From Caenorhabditis elegans (lineage: Eukaryota > Nematoda > Chromadorea > Rhabditida > Rhabditidae): a DNA stretch of 64,000 bases. Positions 55,501 through 64,000 of the stretch are shown piece after piece; position 1 is the stretch's first letter; the number at the start of each line of letters is the position of its first letter. The notes beneath the pieces are model-generated. The model had not been told where the DNA came from. It worked only from the letters and a program-made list of their open reading frames with translations, and searched no databases. The position numbers and the translations under genes are program-made. Location: positions 1,302,001 to 1,366,000 of the forward strand of contig NC_003279.8 in NCBI RefSeq assembly GCF_000002985.6, in the 5' to 3' direction.

Positions 55501-56416
55501 TTTGCCGGAAATTTTCGCTTTTGACAATTTGCCGATTTGCCAGAAATTTTCATTTTCGACAATTTGCCGATTTGCCGATTTGCCGTAAATTTTCAATTCC
55601 GCCAATTTGCTGATTTGCCGGAAAATCTCAATTCCGCCAATTTGCTGATTCGCCGGAAAATCTCAATTCCGCCAATTTGCCAATTTGCCGGAAATTTTCA
55701 ATTCCGGCAAATTGCCGATTGCCGGAAATTTCAATTTCGCCAATTTGCCGATTTGCCAGAAATTTTCATTTTCGACAATTTGCTGATTTGCCGGAAAATC
55801 TCAATTCCGCCAATTTGCTGATTTGCCGGAAAATTTCAATTCCGCCAATTTGCCGGAAATTTCAATTCTGACGATTTGCCGATTTGCCGGAAAAAATCGT
55901 TTTTCAATTCAAAAAAAAATCCGTTAATTTCTAATTTTTGCGAATTTTCTGCCAGTTTTCTATGTTTTAGTGTTTTAGCATAATTCTTTAATTTAAAATT
56001 TCGAAAAATTAAAGTTAAAATTTATCCCCTCCAAGCTCCGCCCATATCTCTTGGCTCTTTTTCCAGACAAACTTCACGGAGTTGGCCATAACAAGAGCTA
56101 CGAGCAGATTCTCGTTCCCCTCGAGTACTGTAAAATGGGAGAATGGATCGAAGTCCGGGTGACTGCTGTGACCAAATTCAGTATGATCTCTAAGCCCGCG
56201 TCGATTCAGGAAGATCAGCAGCCGCTGAGCCTTATGCACCTCTTCCCACTTGCAGTATTCTGCCTCGTACTCATCACTCTCTACTCGGTCGATCGATTCT
56301 TGTACCCGGGATTCTTTGAAGAATGGCTTCCGTTCTTGGCTGATGCTCATCATGATGAGCAGCAGGCCGAGATGTGGGAGCACCACGACAACTCGGATCC
56401 CGTTTTTTATGAATAA
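46505..56416 (+). CDS. CDKAL1-type tRNA methylthiotransferase (5' end not found)
   Basis: Radical-SAM enzyme that adds methylthio to t6A37 of tRNA-Lys(UUU) (family knowledge). Exons found: 46505-46740, 48806-49174, 52195-52340, 54082-54371, 56067-56416; all phases fit. The MTTase domain shows WVLNSCTVK and IIMAGCVSQ, two of its three cluster cysteines. The radical-SAM CxxxCxxC is in [19 protein letters not shown], followed by [22 protein letters not shown] and [18 protein letters not shown]. The TRAM domain follows ([13 protein letters not shown]). A hydrophobic C-terminal anchor ([17 protein letters not shown]) matches the ER anchor of CDKAL1. The WGCxxNxxD motif expected upstream was not seen, so at least one 5' exon is missing from this model. 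All four introns carry foldback or array repeats. Confidence 0.9.
46745..47980. repeat. Foldback, about 1.2 kb, in CDKAL1 intron
   Basis: The left arm starts AGGTGCATTATTTCTTTTTTT and the right arm ends AAAGAAATAATGCACCT. Inner parts pair AACAACGATGCTCCGATATTACGC-type DNA (47300s) with its complement (47405-47435). The loop is about 60 bp around 47345-47400. Arms carry AGATCTACG / CGTAGATCT motifs. Confidence 0.9.
48105..48720. repeat. Foldback, about 0.6 kb, in CDKAL1 intron
   Basis: GGGAGTACCGAAATTTGAGAC at the left pairs with GTCTCAAGTTTCGATACTCC at the right. The centre pairs TATGGTCAGTGGGGCACAAA with TTTGTGCCCCAAAGACCATA around 48400-48450. The outer motif with TTTTAGACTCAAAATG and CTACCGAATTTCGTAATGA also occurs near 28.1-28.6 kb, so these are members of one palindromic family. 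Confidence 0.85.
49195..49966. repeat. Large CGGCAAAT-type array in CDKAL1 intron
   Basis: About 25 units of 25-45 bp, TTGCCGGAATTGAACATTTT and CGGCAAATCGG(CAAA)CCGG. The left edge has two copies of the ATTTAAGTGTTTCCGTATTCC linker. The minus strand is open in two frames over more than 600 bp because the unit lacks stops there. Confidence 0.9.
49964..50095 (-). repeat. CACGTG-ended dispersed element, copy 14 (ends lost)
   Basis: GGTCTGATCTACAAAAAATGC, AACAATGTGACATCAGCACG, ACTCTGCGTCTCTTCTCCCG and TTTTTTGTAGATCAAAGTAG. Both CACGTG ends are missing; the array replaces the left end. Confidence 0.65.
50348..50530 (-). repeat. CACGTG-ended dispersed element, copy 15
   Basis: Starts CACGTGGTGCCAGGCAGGCTG, as in copy 6. 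The right end is degraded to ATGATGCACTCTGACATAAC. Confidence 0.7.
50795..51910. repeat. CGGCAAAT-type tracts with TAAAACTTTTTAGAAAAATG linkers
   Basis: Three sub-blocks (50795-50905, 51095-51375, 51710-51905), some inverted to one another, separated by linkers GCACAGTTTCAAGTGTTTCC and AGATGTGCAATTTTTTAAAAC. The last linker repeats at 51955-52060. The tract fills the CDKAL1 intron that precedes the exon at 52195. Confidence 0.75.
52485..52940. repeat. CGGCAAAT-type array in CDKAL1 intron
   Basis: About 13 units of GCCGATTTGCCGGAAATTTTA and ATTCCGGCAATTT, opposite in orientation to the 49.2-kb array. Both strands carry long open frames; I regard these as repeat artefacts. Confidence 0.85.
53262..54055. 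repeat. Foldback, about 0.8 kb, in CDKAL1 intron
   Basis: The outer arms are AAAGGTGGTGTAGTCCAAC / CTCCAATAAAGCA-type, with TGACCGACTTGTCAAGC paired to its complement. The inner arms pair GGGACGGATCGTAGTTTTCGC with GCGAAAACTACGATCCGTCCC. The centre is near 53670. The outer arm belongs to the family at 44950, 59798 and 63150. Confidence 0.9.
54695..55600. repeat. Foldback, about 0.9 kb, with CGGCAAAT-type arms
   Basis: 54695-54930 (CGGCAAAT units) pairs with 55380-55600. Inner arms pair GATCAACAACGTCCAAATAA with TTATTTGGACGTTGTTGATC, and CATTCTTTATGACCTACCGT with ACGGTAGGTCATAAAGAATG. The centre is near 55150. More CGGCAAAT units continue to 55895. In the last CDKAL1 intron. Confidence 0.9.
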
Positions 56417-56435
56417 AATCGGATATCGTTTTTTT

Positions 56436-57575
56436 TTTAAAGGAGGACTTACGATTTTGAACGTATAGACCCGAAATGAGCTCGAATGAACGAATTTCGT
56501 AATAAAACTTCTCAAAAATTGTTCAAAATTTTTTATGGTGGTTTAAAATTTCAAAAAATTACAATTACACTGATTTTAGCTAAAATCTCGAATTTTGTCC
56601 ACTTTTCTGTGTTGCATCTATCCGATTTTGACTTTTTTTTTGGAATTATCATACCTTATTGCATCTTTTGTTACTTTATCTCATTTAATTTCGTTGATTA
56701 AAGTAGGAGTAGCGCCAGTGGGGAAAAAAAATTTTCTCTAAATTTTAAATAATTTTTTGAAAATTGAAAAATCCCAGTTTTTGCCTAATTCCTATTTGAA
56801 TTACCGCCAATTGGATTTGTTCGATGGAGCGCGCTTGTACGTTTTTAAATTTATTTATTTTATTTTTTGTTATTTTCCACCGATTTTTAATGTTTTCGGT
56901 GTATTTTTGCTCGAATTTTAGAGAACAAGTCAAGATAAATGCAAATTTTCGATTAAAAAGCACGCTGACAGGCGTAAATCAGTGAAGTTAATTAATTCAG
57001 GTTTGAAATCGTTTAAAATCGTTAATTTTTCATTTTTACGCCTGTCAGCGTGCTTTTTAATCAAAAATTTGCATTTATTTTGACTTTTTCTGTAAAATTC
57101 GAGCAAAAATACACCGAAAACATTAAAAATCGGTGGAAAATAACAAAAAATAAAATAAATAAATTTAAAAACGTACAAGCGCGCTCCATCGAACAAATCC
57201 AATTGTCGGTAATTCAAATAGGAATTAGGCGAAAACTGGGATTTTTCAATTTTCAAAAAATCATATAAAATTTAGAACAAATTTTTTCCCCACTGGCGCT
57301 ACTCCACCTTTAATCAACGAAAATGAGATAAACTACCAAAATATGCAATAAAGGATGATAATTCCAAAAAAAGTCAAAATCGGATAGATGCAACACAGAA
57401 AAGTGGGCAAAATTCGAGATTTTAGCTAAAATCAGTGTAATTGTATTTTTTTTTCGAAATTTGGAGCCGCCATAAAAAATTTTTGAACAATTTTTGAGAA
57501 GTTTTATTGCGAAATTCGTTTATTTGAGCCAATTTTGGGTCTATACGTTTAAAATTTCGTTAGTCCTCCTTTAAT
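56436..57575. repeat. Foldback, 1.1 kb, in probable CDKAL1 3'UTR
   Basis: Begins 20 bases after the stop codon: AAAGGAGGACTTACGATTTTG pairs with the end CGTTAGTCCTCCTTT. A nested second element, GGTGGAGTAGCGCCAGTGGG (56703) / CCACTGGCGCTACTCCACC (57288-57310), sits inside. Near-perfect arms occur around 56760-56995 and 57010-57250. The first AATAAA after the stop outside the foldback is at 57624-57629, so the whole foldback probably lies in the mRNA. Confidence 0.85.
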
Positions 57576-57629
57576 CGTTCTTGTTGCTTTTACTCTGTTC
57601 TGTTTTTTTTTCTTTTTTGTTCTAATAAA

Positions 57630-59797
57630 AATCTCTTGTTTCACGTGATTAAAGTCGCCGGGATCACACATTTAACGAAATGTTTTTGTTTCCAATTAGT
57701 GATCAATGATATCATATTTTTTAGTGAGGTCAATAATAAGTTTTTTGGAATTTGAGAATAAGAAATCGGGAAAACTTTGATTTTTTTTAGGCCAAGAATA
57801 TTGATTTTTCGTTGATTTTTAGGGATTTTTCGTACAATTTCAGGAGGGTTTTTGACAGTTTTCTACTCAATTTCTAGAGAAAACCACGAAAAAAATTGGA
57901 TTTTTTGAGAAAAGGGGTTAATTCCGAAAAACTGAGAGTGAAGATTGTAAAAATATCGATTTTTGTTCTTTTTTTACGAGTTTTCTCACAAATTAGATGA
58001 TTTTGAACACCTTAATGTTCCTTTTTCTTCGAAATTATCGACCTTTTGTTGAAAAAGAGCGGTAAAACGATTTTTAGCACGAAAAACGTGTCGAAACGTA
58101 GTTAAATAATTAAAAATTAACATTTTAATCAATTTTTGCCCTGAAAATGACAAAATTTCGTTGAAAATCGGCTAGAAAATCGTCAAAATCATCAAAAAAT
58201 TGCTTAAAATAAATTCAAAAAGTACTGTAGAAACTTTCGCAGCGAGACCCATAGAGCCCATTCTGTAATGCGCCTTTAAGGTTTATGGTAGCGGTATTGA
58301 TTTTTCTTTGTTTTTCGAGACAGCTTTCATTTCAGTTTCTCGCTGTTTTATTGATTTTCTGATTTATTTTCACGGTTTTTTGATTTCAAAAAGCATTAAA
58401 ATATATCAATTTCAAAAATTCTAACAAAAAAAATATTAAATTGTAAAAATAACCAAAAAAAAACGTTTTTTTTTTTTGCTTTAAAGTACTCAAAATAGGC
58501 TGAAATTCAGACATATCTTGAAGAATCCTACTTTAAAAAAATAGGATTTTTCAATTTTAGTTAATCTCGGTTTTCTCTCGGTTTTAATTCAAAAAAACAG
58601 TTTTACTTAAAAATTTAAAGGAAATGGTATTTAATTGACTCCAAATTTTCCCCTGATTCCGAATATCGATGTGAAAAAATTCAAAAAAGTTTCCCAGATT
58701 TTTATATTTAAGCTTGAAATCGCTTGTGCCCGCATCACTTTTTTCAAATGCGCGCCCAAAGAAATTCGCATTGGAGCGCGCTTTGATTTTATTCATTTAA
58801 ATATTTTATTTATTTTTAAAGGTGGAGTAGCGCCAGTGGGGAAATTGTTTTAAAACATGCCTATGGTACCACAATGACCAAATATCATAGTAAAAAAATT
58901 TTTAAAAAATTTCTAAATTTTATATGATTTTTTGAAAATTGAAAAAATCTCGAATTGCATGAAATTCCCATTTGAATTACCGCCAATAGTTCGATGTTCG
59001 ATGGAGCGCGCTTGCATTATTTTAACTTTTATTTATTAATTTTTCTTATTTTTGATTGATTTTTCATGTTTTTTTAATGATTTTACTGGAAATTTAATGG
59101 AAAACATCATTGGAAAACGTTCTTTCTCTGTTTTCAATTATTTTTAATAAAAAATCTACATTTTTAAAAATACAAGCCACCCCCACATCTTGCACTTTCC
59201 AGAATCAATTCCCCCCCCCCCCCCCCTCCCCAAAAAAAAATCATCAAATTATCCGCAATCAACAAAAAATCATGGATACCCAGACACCAAAAGACTATTT
59301 ATTTGTTCGTCAACAACGGGGGAAAAGAGATCTCTATTTCTCTGGCGTCTCTACATCTCTGAGTTTTTGGCCGCAGGCGTCTCTGTCTCGTAGTCTCTCC
59401 TCTCTTATTTGAGACTCTTTAGTAGTCCCCCACACAGCCATCTCCCCTCACTTTTCTCTCTTCAACGTCGAAAAACAGAAGAAGCTTGACTGACTCTTCC
59501 TGTTTCACTCTCTCTATCCACTCAACTCAACACAACTACCACTTTCTTCTTGTCTCAGTTTTTTATTCCATTTTGGCGAATAAATTATCATTTTTTCGGA
59601 TTTTTATTCCTCTAATTGTTGGTTTTCGTAGTTTTAGAGGGATTTTTTTCTGAGTGAAAAACATTAAAAATTAACGAAAAATACATCATATATTGGAGTT
59701 TTCTTTTAATTTTCAGTTTTTAGTTTCAAAAAATCTCTATAAATTCAGCTTTTCACTGAAAATTAGCAATGTTTCCCCCTACGTTTGAGTAATTTTT
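57630..59797. other. Intergenic region, CDKAL1 to the Nudix gene
   Basis: 57.7-58.6 kb is AT-rich unique-looking DNA. 58818-59010 is a diverged half of the GTGGAGTAGCGCCAGTGGG element with TGGAGCGCGCTTGC. A C16 run lies at 59211-59226. 59400-59570 is pyrimidine-rich (TCTCTCTTCAACG, CACTCTCTCTATCC) ending CTTGTCTCAG, a plausible promoter and non-coding first exon for the downstream gene. A small open frame at 59273-59412 has no recognisable features. Confidence 0.45.
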
Positions 59798-60685
59798 TTA
59801 AAGGTGGTGTAGTCGAATTTTTTAATTGCTTTACTATACTCAAAATTGTCTGAAAACACCGAATTTCATAATTAAACTTCTTGAAAACTTCTCAAATAAA
59901 CAGTTATGACGGCTCAAAAAATGGCCTAAAATTAGTTAAAATTTGAAATTTGACCGACTTGTCAAGCGGCTGGAAACTATTTTTTTTTGAAATCACCGTC
60001 AAATTTTTGAGATACAATTTACATTGTTATCTTGTGTTTTCAACTCGATTTTGGTATTTTAAAGTCGATGGACGGCGAGATTTGATTTAAAAAATTTAAA
60101 AATCTTTTCGTCCATCGACTTTAAAATACCAAAATCGAGTTGAAAACACAAGATAACAATGTAAATTTTATACTCAAAATTTGACGGTGATTTCAAAAAA
60201 AAATAGTTTCCATCCGCTTGACAAGTGGGTCAAATTTTAAATTTTAACTAATTTTAGGCCATTTTTTGAGCCGTTATAACTTTTTTTTTTTTTTGAGAAG
60301 TTTTCAAGAAGTTTCATTATGAAATTCGGTGTTTTCAGACAATTTTGAGTTTAATAAAGCATTTAAAAATCGGTAGTTTTCCTCATATGGAACATGTATT
60401 TTCTTTAATTTCAACCGGAAAAATAGTTATGAAGGCATTTTTTCCCGCGAAAAATGTTTTTCAAAGTTAAAATTTTCGATTTTTTGCAATAAAAATGTCT
60501 GAAAATTTGACAAGTTATGTTTCGCTAAAAATCGTTCAAATCGTTGAAAAACTGAAAAAATGTCGAACCAGGTCGCAAATTTACGTGGAATTCGAAAATA
60601 ATTTAGCCGTTTCTCTAATTTTCTATTAAAAATAGTAAAAAGTAATTAAAAACTCGAAAATTCCAGATTTTATCGAATTTTCCAA

Positions 60686-60884
60686 AAGATTTCAGAAAAT
60701 TTGAATTCCCGCCAAAATTTTTCTCAGAAAATTTAAATTCCCGCCAAAATTTTTCTCAGAAAATTTGAATTCCCGCCAAAATTTTTCTCAGAAAATTTGA
60801 ATTCCCGCCAAAATTTTTCTCAGAAAATTTGAATTCCCGCCAAAATTTTTCTCAGAAAATTTGAATTCCCGCCAAAATTTTGCC
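60686..60884 (-). repeat. 32-bp minisatellite, about 6 copies
   Basis: Unit GAATTCCCGCCAAAATTTTT plus CTCAGAAAATTT. On the minus strand it reads AAAATTTTGGCGGGAATTC, the same core as the 38-bp array in dapk-1 intron 6. Confidence 0.92.
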
Positions 60885-61054
60885 TGAATTCTACCTATTT
60901 TTTAAGCCAAAAAATGGAAGATGATAAACATTGGCAACATGCCAACTTTTTTCTCTTATCACTGCTGATTGTTTGTTTTGAAGTAAACATTAAACACTTT
61001 GTATATAAAAAATTTATTTCGAATTTAATTTTAACAAATAACCACAAAATTTTC

Positions 61055-61632
61055 AAATTGCCGGAATTAAACATTTCCGGCAAATCGCCAATTTGCCGAA
61101 TTTGCAGAAAATGAAAATTTCCGGCAAATCGCCAATTTGCCGAAAATGAAAATATATGGCAAACCGGCAAATTTCCGGACTTGAAAATTTCCGGCATATC
61201 GGCAAATTGCCGAAAATGAAAATTTCCGGCAAATCGGCAAATTGCTGGAATTGGAAATTTCCGGCAAATTTGCAAATTGCCGAAAATGAAAATATATGGC
61301 AAACCGGCAAATTTCCGGAATTGATCATTTCCGGCAAATCGGCAAATTGCCGGACTTGAAAATTTCCGGCAATCTGGCAAATTGCTGGAATTGAAAATTT
61401 CCGGCAAACTGATAATTTGCCGGAATTGAAAATTTCCGGCAAATTGGCAAATTGCCGGAATTGAATATTTCCGGTAAACCGGAAAATTGCCGTAATTGAA
61501 AATTTCCGGCAAATTGGCAAATTGCCGGAATTGAATATTTCCGGTAAACCGGAAAATTGCCGGAATTGAAAATTTCCGGCAAACTGATAAATTGCCGGAA
61601 TTGAAAATTTCTGGCCAATCGGCAATTTACGT
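61055..61632. repeat. CGGCAAAT-type array inside the giant foldback
   Basis: About 17 units of GCCGGAATTGAAAATTTCCGG and CAAATCGGCAAATT, with variants (AAAATGAAAATATATGGC, CCGGTAAACCGG). A pair of near-identical 60-70 bp stretches lies at 61437-61500 and 61500-61565. Long minus-strand open frames come from the repeat. Confidence 0.9.
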
Positions 61633-61969
61633 CACCTACATCTTGAACTAGCTACAAAAAAAAACATCCAAAAATAATTTTTTTTTAACAAAAAAGATCA
61701 TCTGTATTTTATTAGTTAGTTTTATTGGTCGTTCTCTCATCTTCACTATCTTTTTCTTTTTTTTCATCTCAAACGTACCAATTTTCTTTCATTTGACGCA
61801 TGTTTCTTGTGTTTTTTGGATGTTCTTTAGTTCCGGGTAGTAGTTGCAGCAAAAGATTTAGTTTTAGGAAAGTTTATTAGAAAAATAAGTGCAAAAAGGG
61901 TCTATAAAATACTGGAAAAAGCCGAAGAAAACAAACTATTTTTTATGAAGTCACCGTCAAATTTTGAGT

Positions 61970-62360
61970 ATACGACAGAGGTGGGCGAATATTTTTTTTC
62001 GGATATTTTCTAATAATGAATTTATCAATAAGTATTGATGTAGTTATTCTAGAAGAAATGTATCCGAACAAAAGAGTAACTATTAAGTAACATTTTAATA
62101 TGATAAAATCTAGAAAAATTCTACAAGTTTTCTGTATAAACGATATGCAAGTCCATTATCCGATATCCGATGTTGCTCGGCTAATAAGTTTTAAGGTCTC
62201 GGTAAGGAAAACTTGGAGAATTTTTCTAGATTTTAAAAATGTTGCTTAATAGTTACTCTTTGGTTCGGATACATTTCTTCCAGAATAACTACATCAATAC
62301 TTATTGATAAATTCATTATTAGAAAATATCCGAAAAAATATCCGCCCACCTCTGGTATAC
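61970..62360. repeat. Foldback, about 0.39 kb, inside the giant foldback
   Basis: GAGGTGGGCGAATATTTTTT pairs with AAAAAATATCCGCCCACCTC. Arms include AATTTATCAATAAGTATTGATG and GTATCCGAACAAAAGAGTAAC with their complements. The centre is around 62155-62185. Confidence 0.9.
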
Positions 62361-63308
62361 GAGTTTTTAATTACTTTTTACGATTTTTAATAGAAAATTA
62401 GAGAAACGGCTAAATTATTTTCGAATTCCACGTAAATTTGCGACCTGGTTCGACAGTTTTTCAGTTTTTCAACGTTTTGAACGATTTTTAGCGAAACATA
62501 ACTTGTCAAATTTTCAGACATTTTTATTGCAAAAAATCGAAAATTTTAACTTTGAAAAACATTTTTCGCGGGAAAAAATGCCTTCATAACTATTTTTCCG
62601 GTTGAAATTAAAGAAAATACATGTTCCATATGAGGAAAACTACCGATTTTTAAAGGCTTTATTGAACTCAGAATTGTCTGAAAACACCGAATTTCATAAT
62701 GAAACTTCTTGAAAACTTCTCAAAAAAAAAAAAGTTATAACGGCTCAAAAAATGGCCTAAAATTAGTTAAAATTTAAAATTTGACCCACTTGTCAAGCGG
62801 CTGGAAACTATTTTTTTTTGAAATCACCGTACAATTTACATTGTTATCTTGTGTTTTCAACTCGATTTTGGTATTTTAAAGTCGATGGACGAAAAGATTT
62901 TTAAATTTTTTAAAATCAAATCTCGCCGTCCGTCGACGTTGAAATAGCTAAATCGAATTGAAAACGCAAGATAACAATGTGAATTGTATACTCAAAAACT
63001 TGACGGTGATTTCAAAAAAAAATAGTTTCCAGCCGCTCGACAAGTTGGTCAAATTTCAAATTTTAACTAATTTTAGGCCATTTTTCGAGCCGTCATAACT
63101 TTTTTTTGGAGAAGTTTTCAAGAAGTTTCACCATGAAATTCGGTGTTTTCAGACAATTTTGAGTCTAATAAAGTAAAGTAACCTTTAAAAACCGAAATTT
63201 TTGGATAAATTCTCATTTATCACGTGAATATTTTATTTTCTCTTCATTTTTTCTCCGATTCTGAAAATTTCCACCAAAAAAAAAAGTAATTTTTCAATTT
63301 TTTTTCAG

Positions 63309-63620
63309 TCACCATAACCTCGATATCAAGTCGTCGTGAGCCATCATCATCATCAAACAAAAGTGAACCGAACAAAATTAACCCGACTAACTGCCTAAAC
63401 GGCATCACAAAAGACTGCAAAACGACGGGCTCACCGTGCATTATCACCGGAACCACCGGTGGTGAGCAGGTGGCGGCTGAGCAGCAAGACGGAGAGCAAG
63501 AAACGACAGCAGCAAAGTGCATGATTTCTGGATGGAAATCGAGAGAAAGTGAGAGGAATAAAGTTAGGCTACGTGATACTGATGGATTTCGGATTCGCGC
63601 CGCAGCGCTTTGTATTAAAG
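63309..63620 (+). CDS. 5' coding exon of a Nudix hydrolase (DIPP/NUDT3-like), partial
   Basis: An exon between TTTTTTTTCAG (ending 63308) and AAAG|GTATCG (63621). It ends RLRDTDGFRIRAAALCIKG, which aligns with the start of diphosphoinositol polyphosphate phosphohydrolases (TYDGDGYKKRAACLCF in the human enzyme, from memory). The Nudix box itself would be in later exons outside the window. An in-frame ATG at 63521 (MISGWKSRESERN) would give an N-terminus of the usual length. The frame is also open upstream to the exon start (Ser/Thr/Asn-rich), so a longer isoform is possible. The 5' non-coding exon may be near 59.5 kb, across the giant foldback. Confidence 0.6.
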
Positions 63621-63768
63621 GTATCGATTTTTTTTTGTAAAATTATGAAATTTTATAAAAATAGTGAAAATTCAAGATTTTTTCCCAAAAAAATCAAATT
63701 TGTGTTGGAAAAACTAATTTTTATTTAAAAAATTAGATATTTTACCCCAAAATTGTGTTGAAGACAGG

Positions 63769-63998
63769 GGGTTCTGGCCTTCCTCATTGAATTTTTCGCG
63801 CTCCATTGACAATCGCCTGCCGGACTGGGAAAGCCGTGTACTCCACACGGACAAATACATTTGTTTTTACAACCAAAATCTAGCCGCGACGCGACACGCA
63901 ACGCGCCGTAAATCTACCCCGGATATGGCCGAGGCAAAATGGCCTAGTTCATCAAAAACTCTTCCATTTCAATTTATGAGGGAAACCAGAAATCCGTC
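63769..63998 (-). repeat. CACGG-ended dispersed element, copy i
   Basis: From GGGGGTTCTGGCCTTCCTC to AGAAATCCGT at the window edge, in the intron after the Nudix exon. Well preserved except for a short deletion in CCGGACTGGGAAAGCC. Confidence 0.8.
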
Positions 63999-64000
63999 TA

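Larger units (their letters stand above)
59798..63190. repeat. Giant nested foldback, 3.4 kb
   Basis: The left arm (59798-60660) pairs with the right arm (62340-63190). Outer parts are the AAAGGTGGTGTAGTCGAAT / TCTAATAAAGT family. Inner parts pair TCCTCATATGGAACATGTAT (60380) with its complement (62620). Each arm itself holds a small foldback around TCGATGGACG (60065-60120 and 62880-62935). The central 1.7 kb contains the 32-bp satellite, a CGGCAAAT array and another foldback. Confidence 0.88.

Noticed and set aside
56015..56515. 166-codon minus-strand frame
   Set aside because: Antisense shadow of the last CDKAL1 exon, whose plus-strand frame has clear homology and splice sites.

Overview
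The window is nematode nuclear DNA, almost certainly from Caenorhabditis and most likely C. elegans. The encoded SUMO and DAPK proteins match what I remember of C. elegans SMO-1 and DAPK-1, and the 1425-residue length of DAPK-1 fits. From memory this is an arm of chromosome I (cosmid K12C11 and clone Y92H12B); I could not check that. Typical worm features are short introns ending TTTCAG, AT-rich non-coding DNA, TTAGGC-type telomere-like repeats, and dense dispersed and foldback repeats.

Layout: 1-3.57 kb is repeat-rich upstream DNA. From 3,575 to 26,151 (+) lies a complete 13-exon dapk-1 gene (kinase, calmodulin-binding segment, ankyrins, ROC-COR, death domain). Its 7.1-kb sixth intron holds a degenerate interstitial telomere tract, an in-phase candidate alternative first exon, and a 1.8-kb 38-bp minisatellite. 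From 27.3 to 28.5 kb (-) are scrambled, apparently frameshifted pieces of a RING/B-box/coiled-coil gene with a LINE 3' fragment between them. From 30.75 to 32.03 kb (+) I reconstruct a 149-residue gene of unknown function that starts MGNILCC and appears to use a GC-AG intron.

From 33.4 to 37.7 kb (+) there are three tandem Ctr-type copper transporter genes of 147, 132 and 166 residues. Next come smo-1 (38.70-39.08 kb, +) and, convergent with it, a prolidase gene (39.36-42.69 kb, -). A CDKAL1-type tRNA methylthiotransferase gene follows (46.5-56.4 kb, +); I could not find its 5' end. At 63.3 kb (+) begins a gene whose first recognisable coding exon resembles the start of a diphosphoinositol polyphosphate phosphohydrolase (Nudix); it runs off the window.

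The genes do not form one pathway. The Ctr genes are a lineage-specific tandem expansion. The most unusual part of the window is its repeat architecture: about ten long foldback palindromes (0.4-3.4 kb), most in CDKAL1 introns, its probable 3'UTR and the flanking DNA; two dispersed MITE-like families ending in CACGTG or CACGG; arrays of a CGGCAAAT-type repeat; two satellites sharing a GGCGGGAATTC core; and a 24-G homopolymer in the prolidase gene. Gene models were built by hand from splice consensus, reading frame and family knowledge. Repeat boundaries are approximate.
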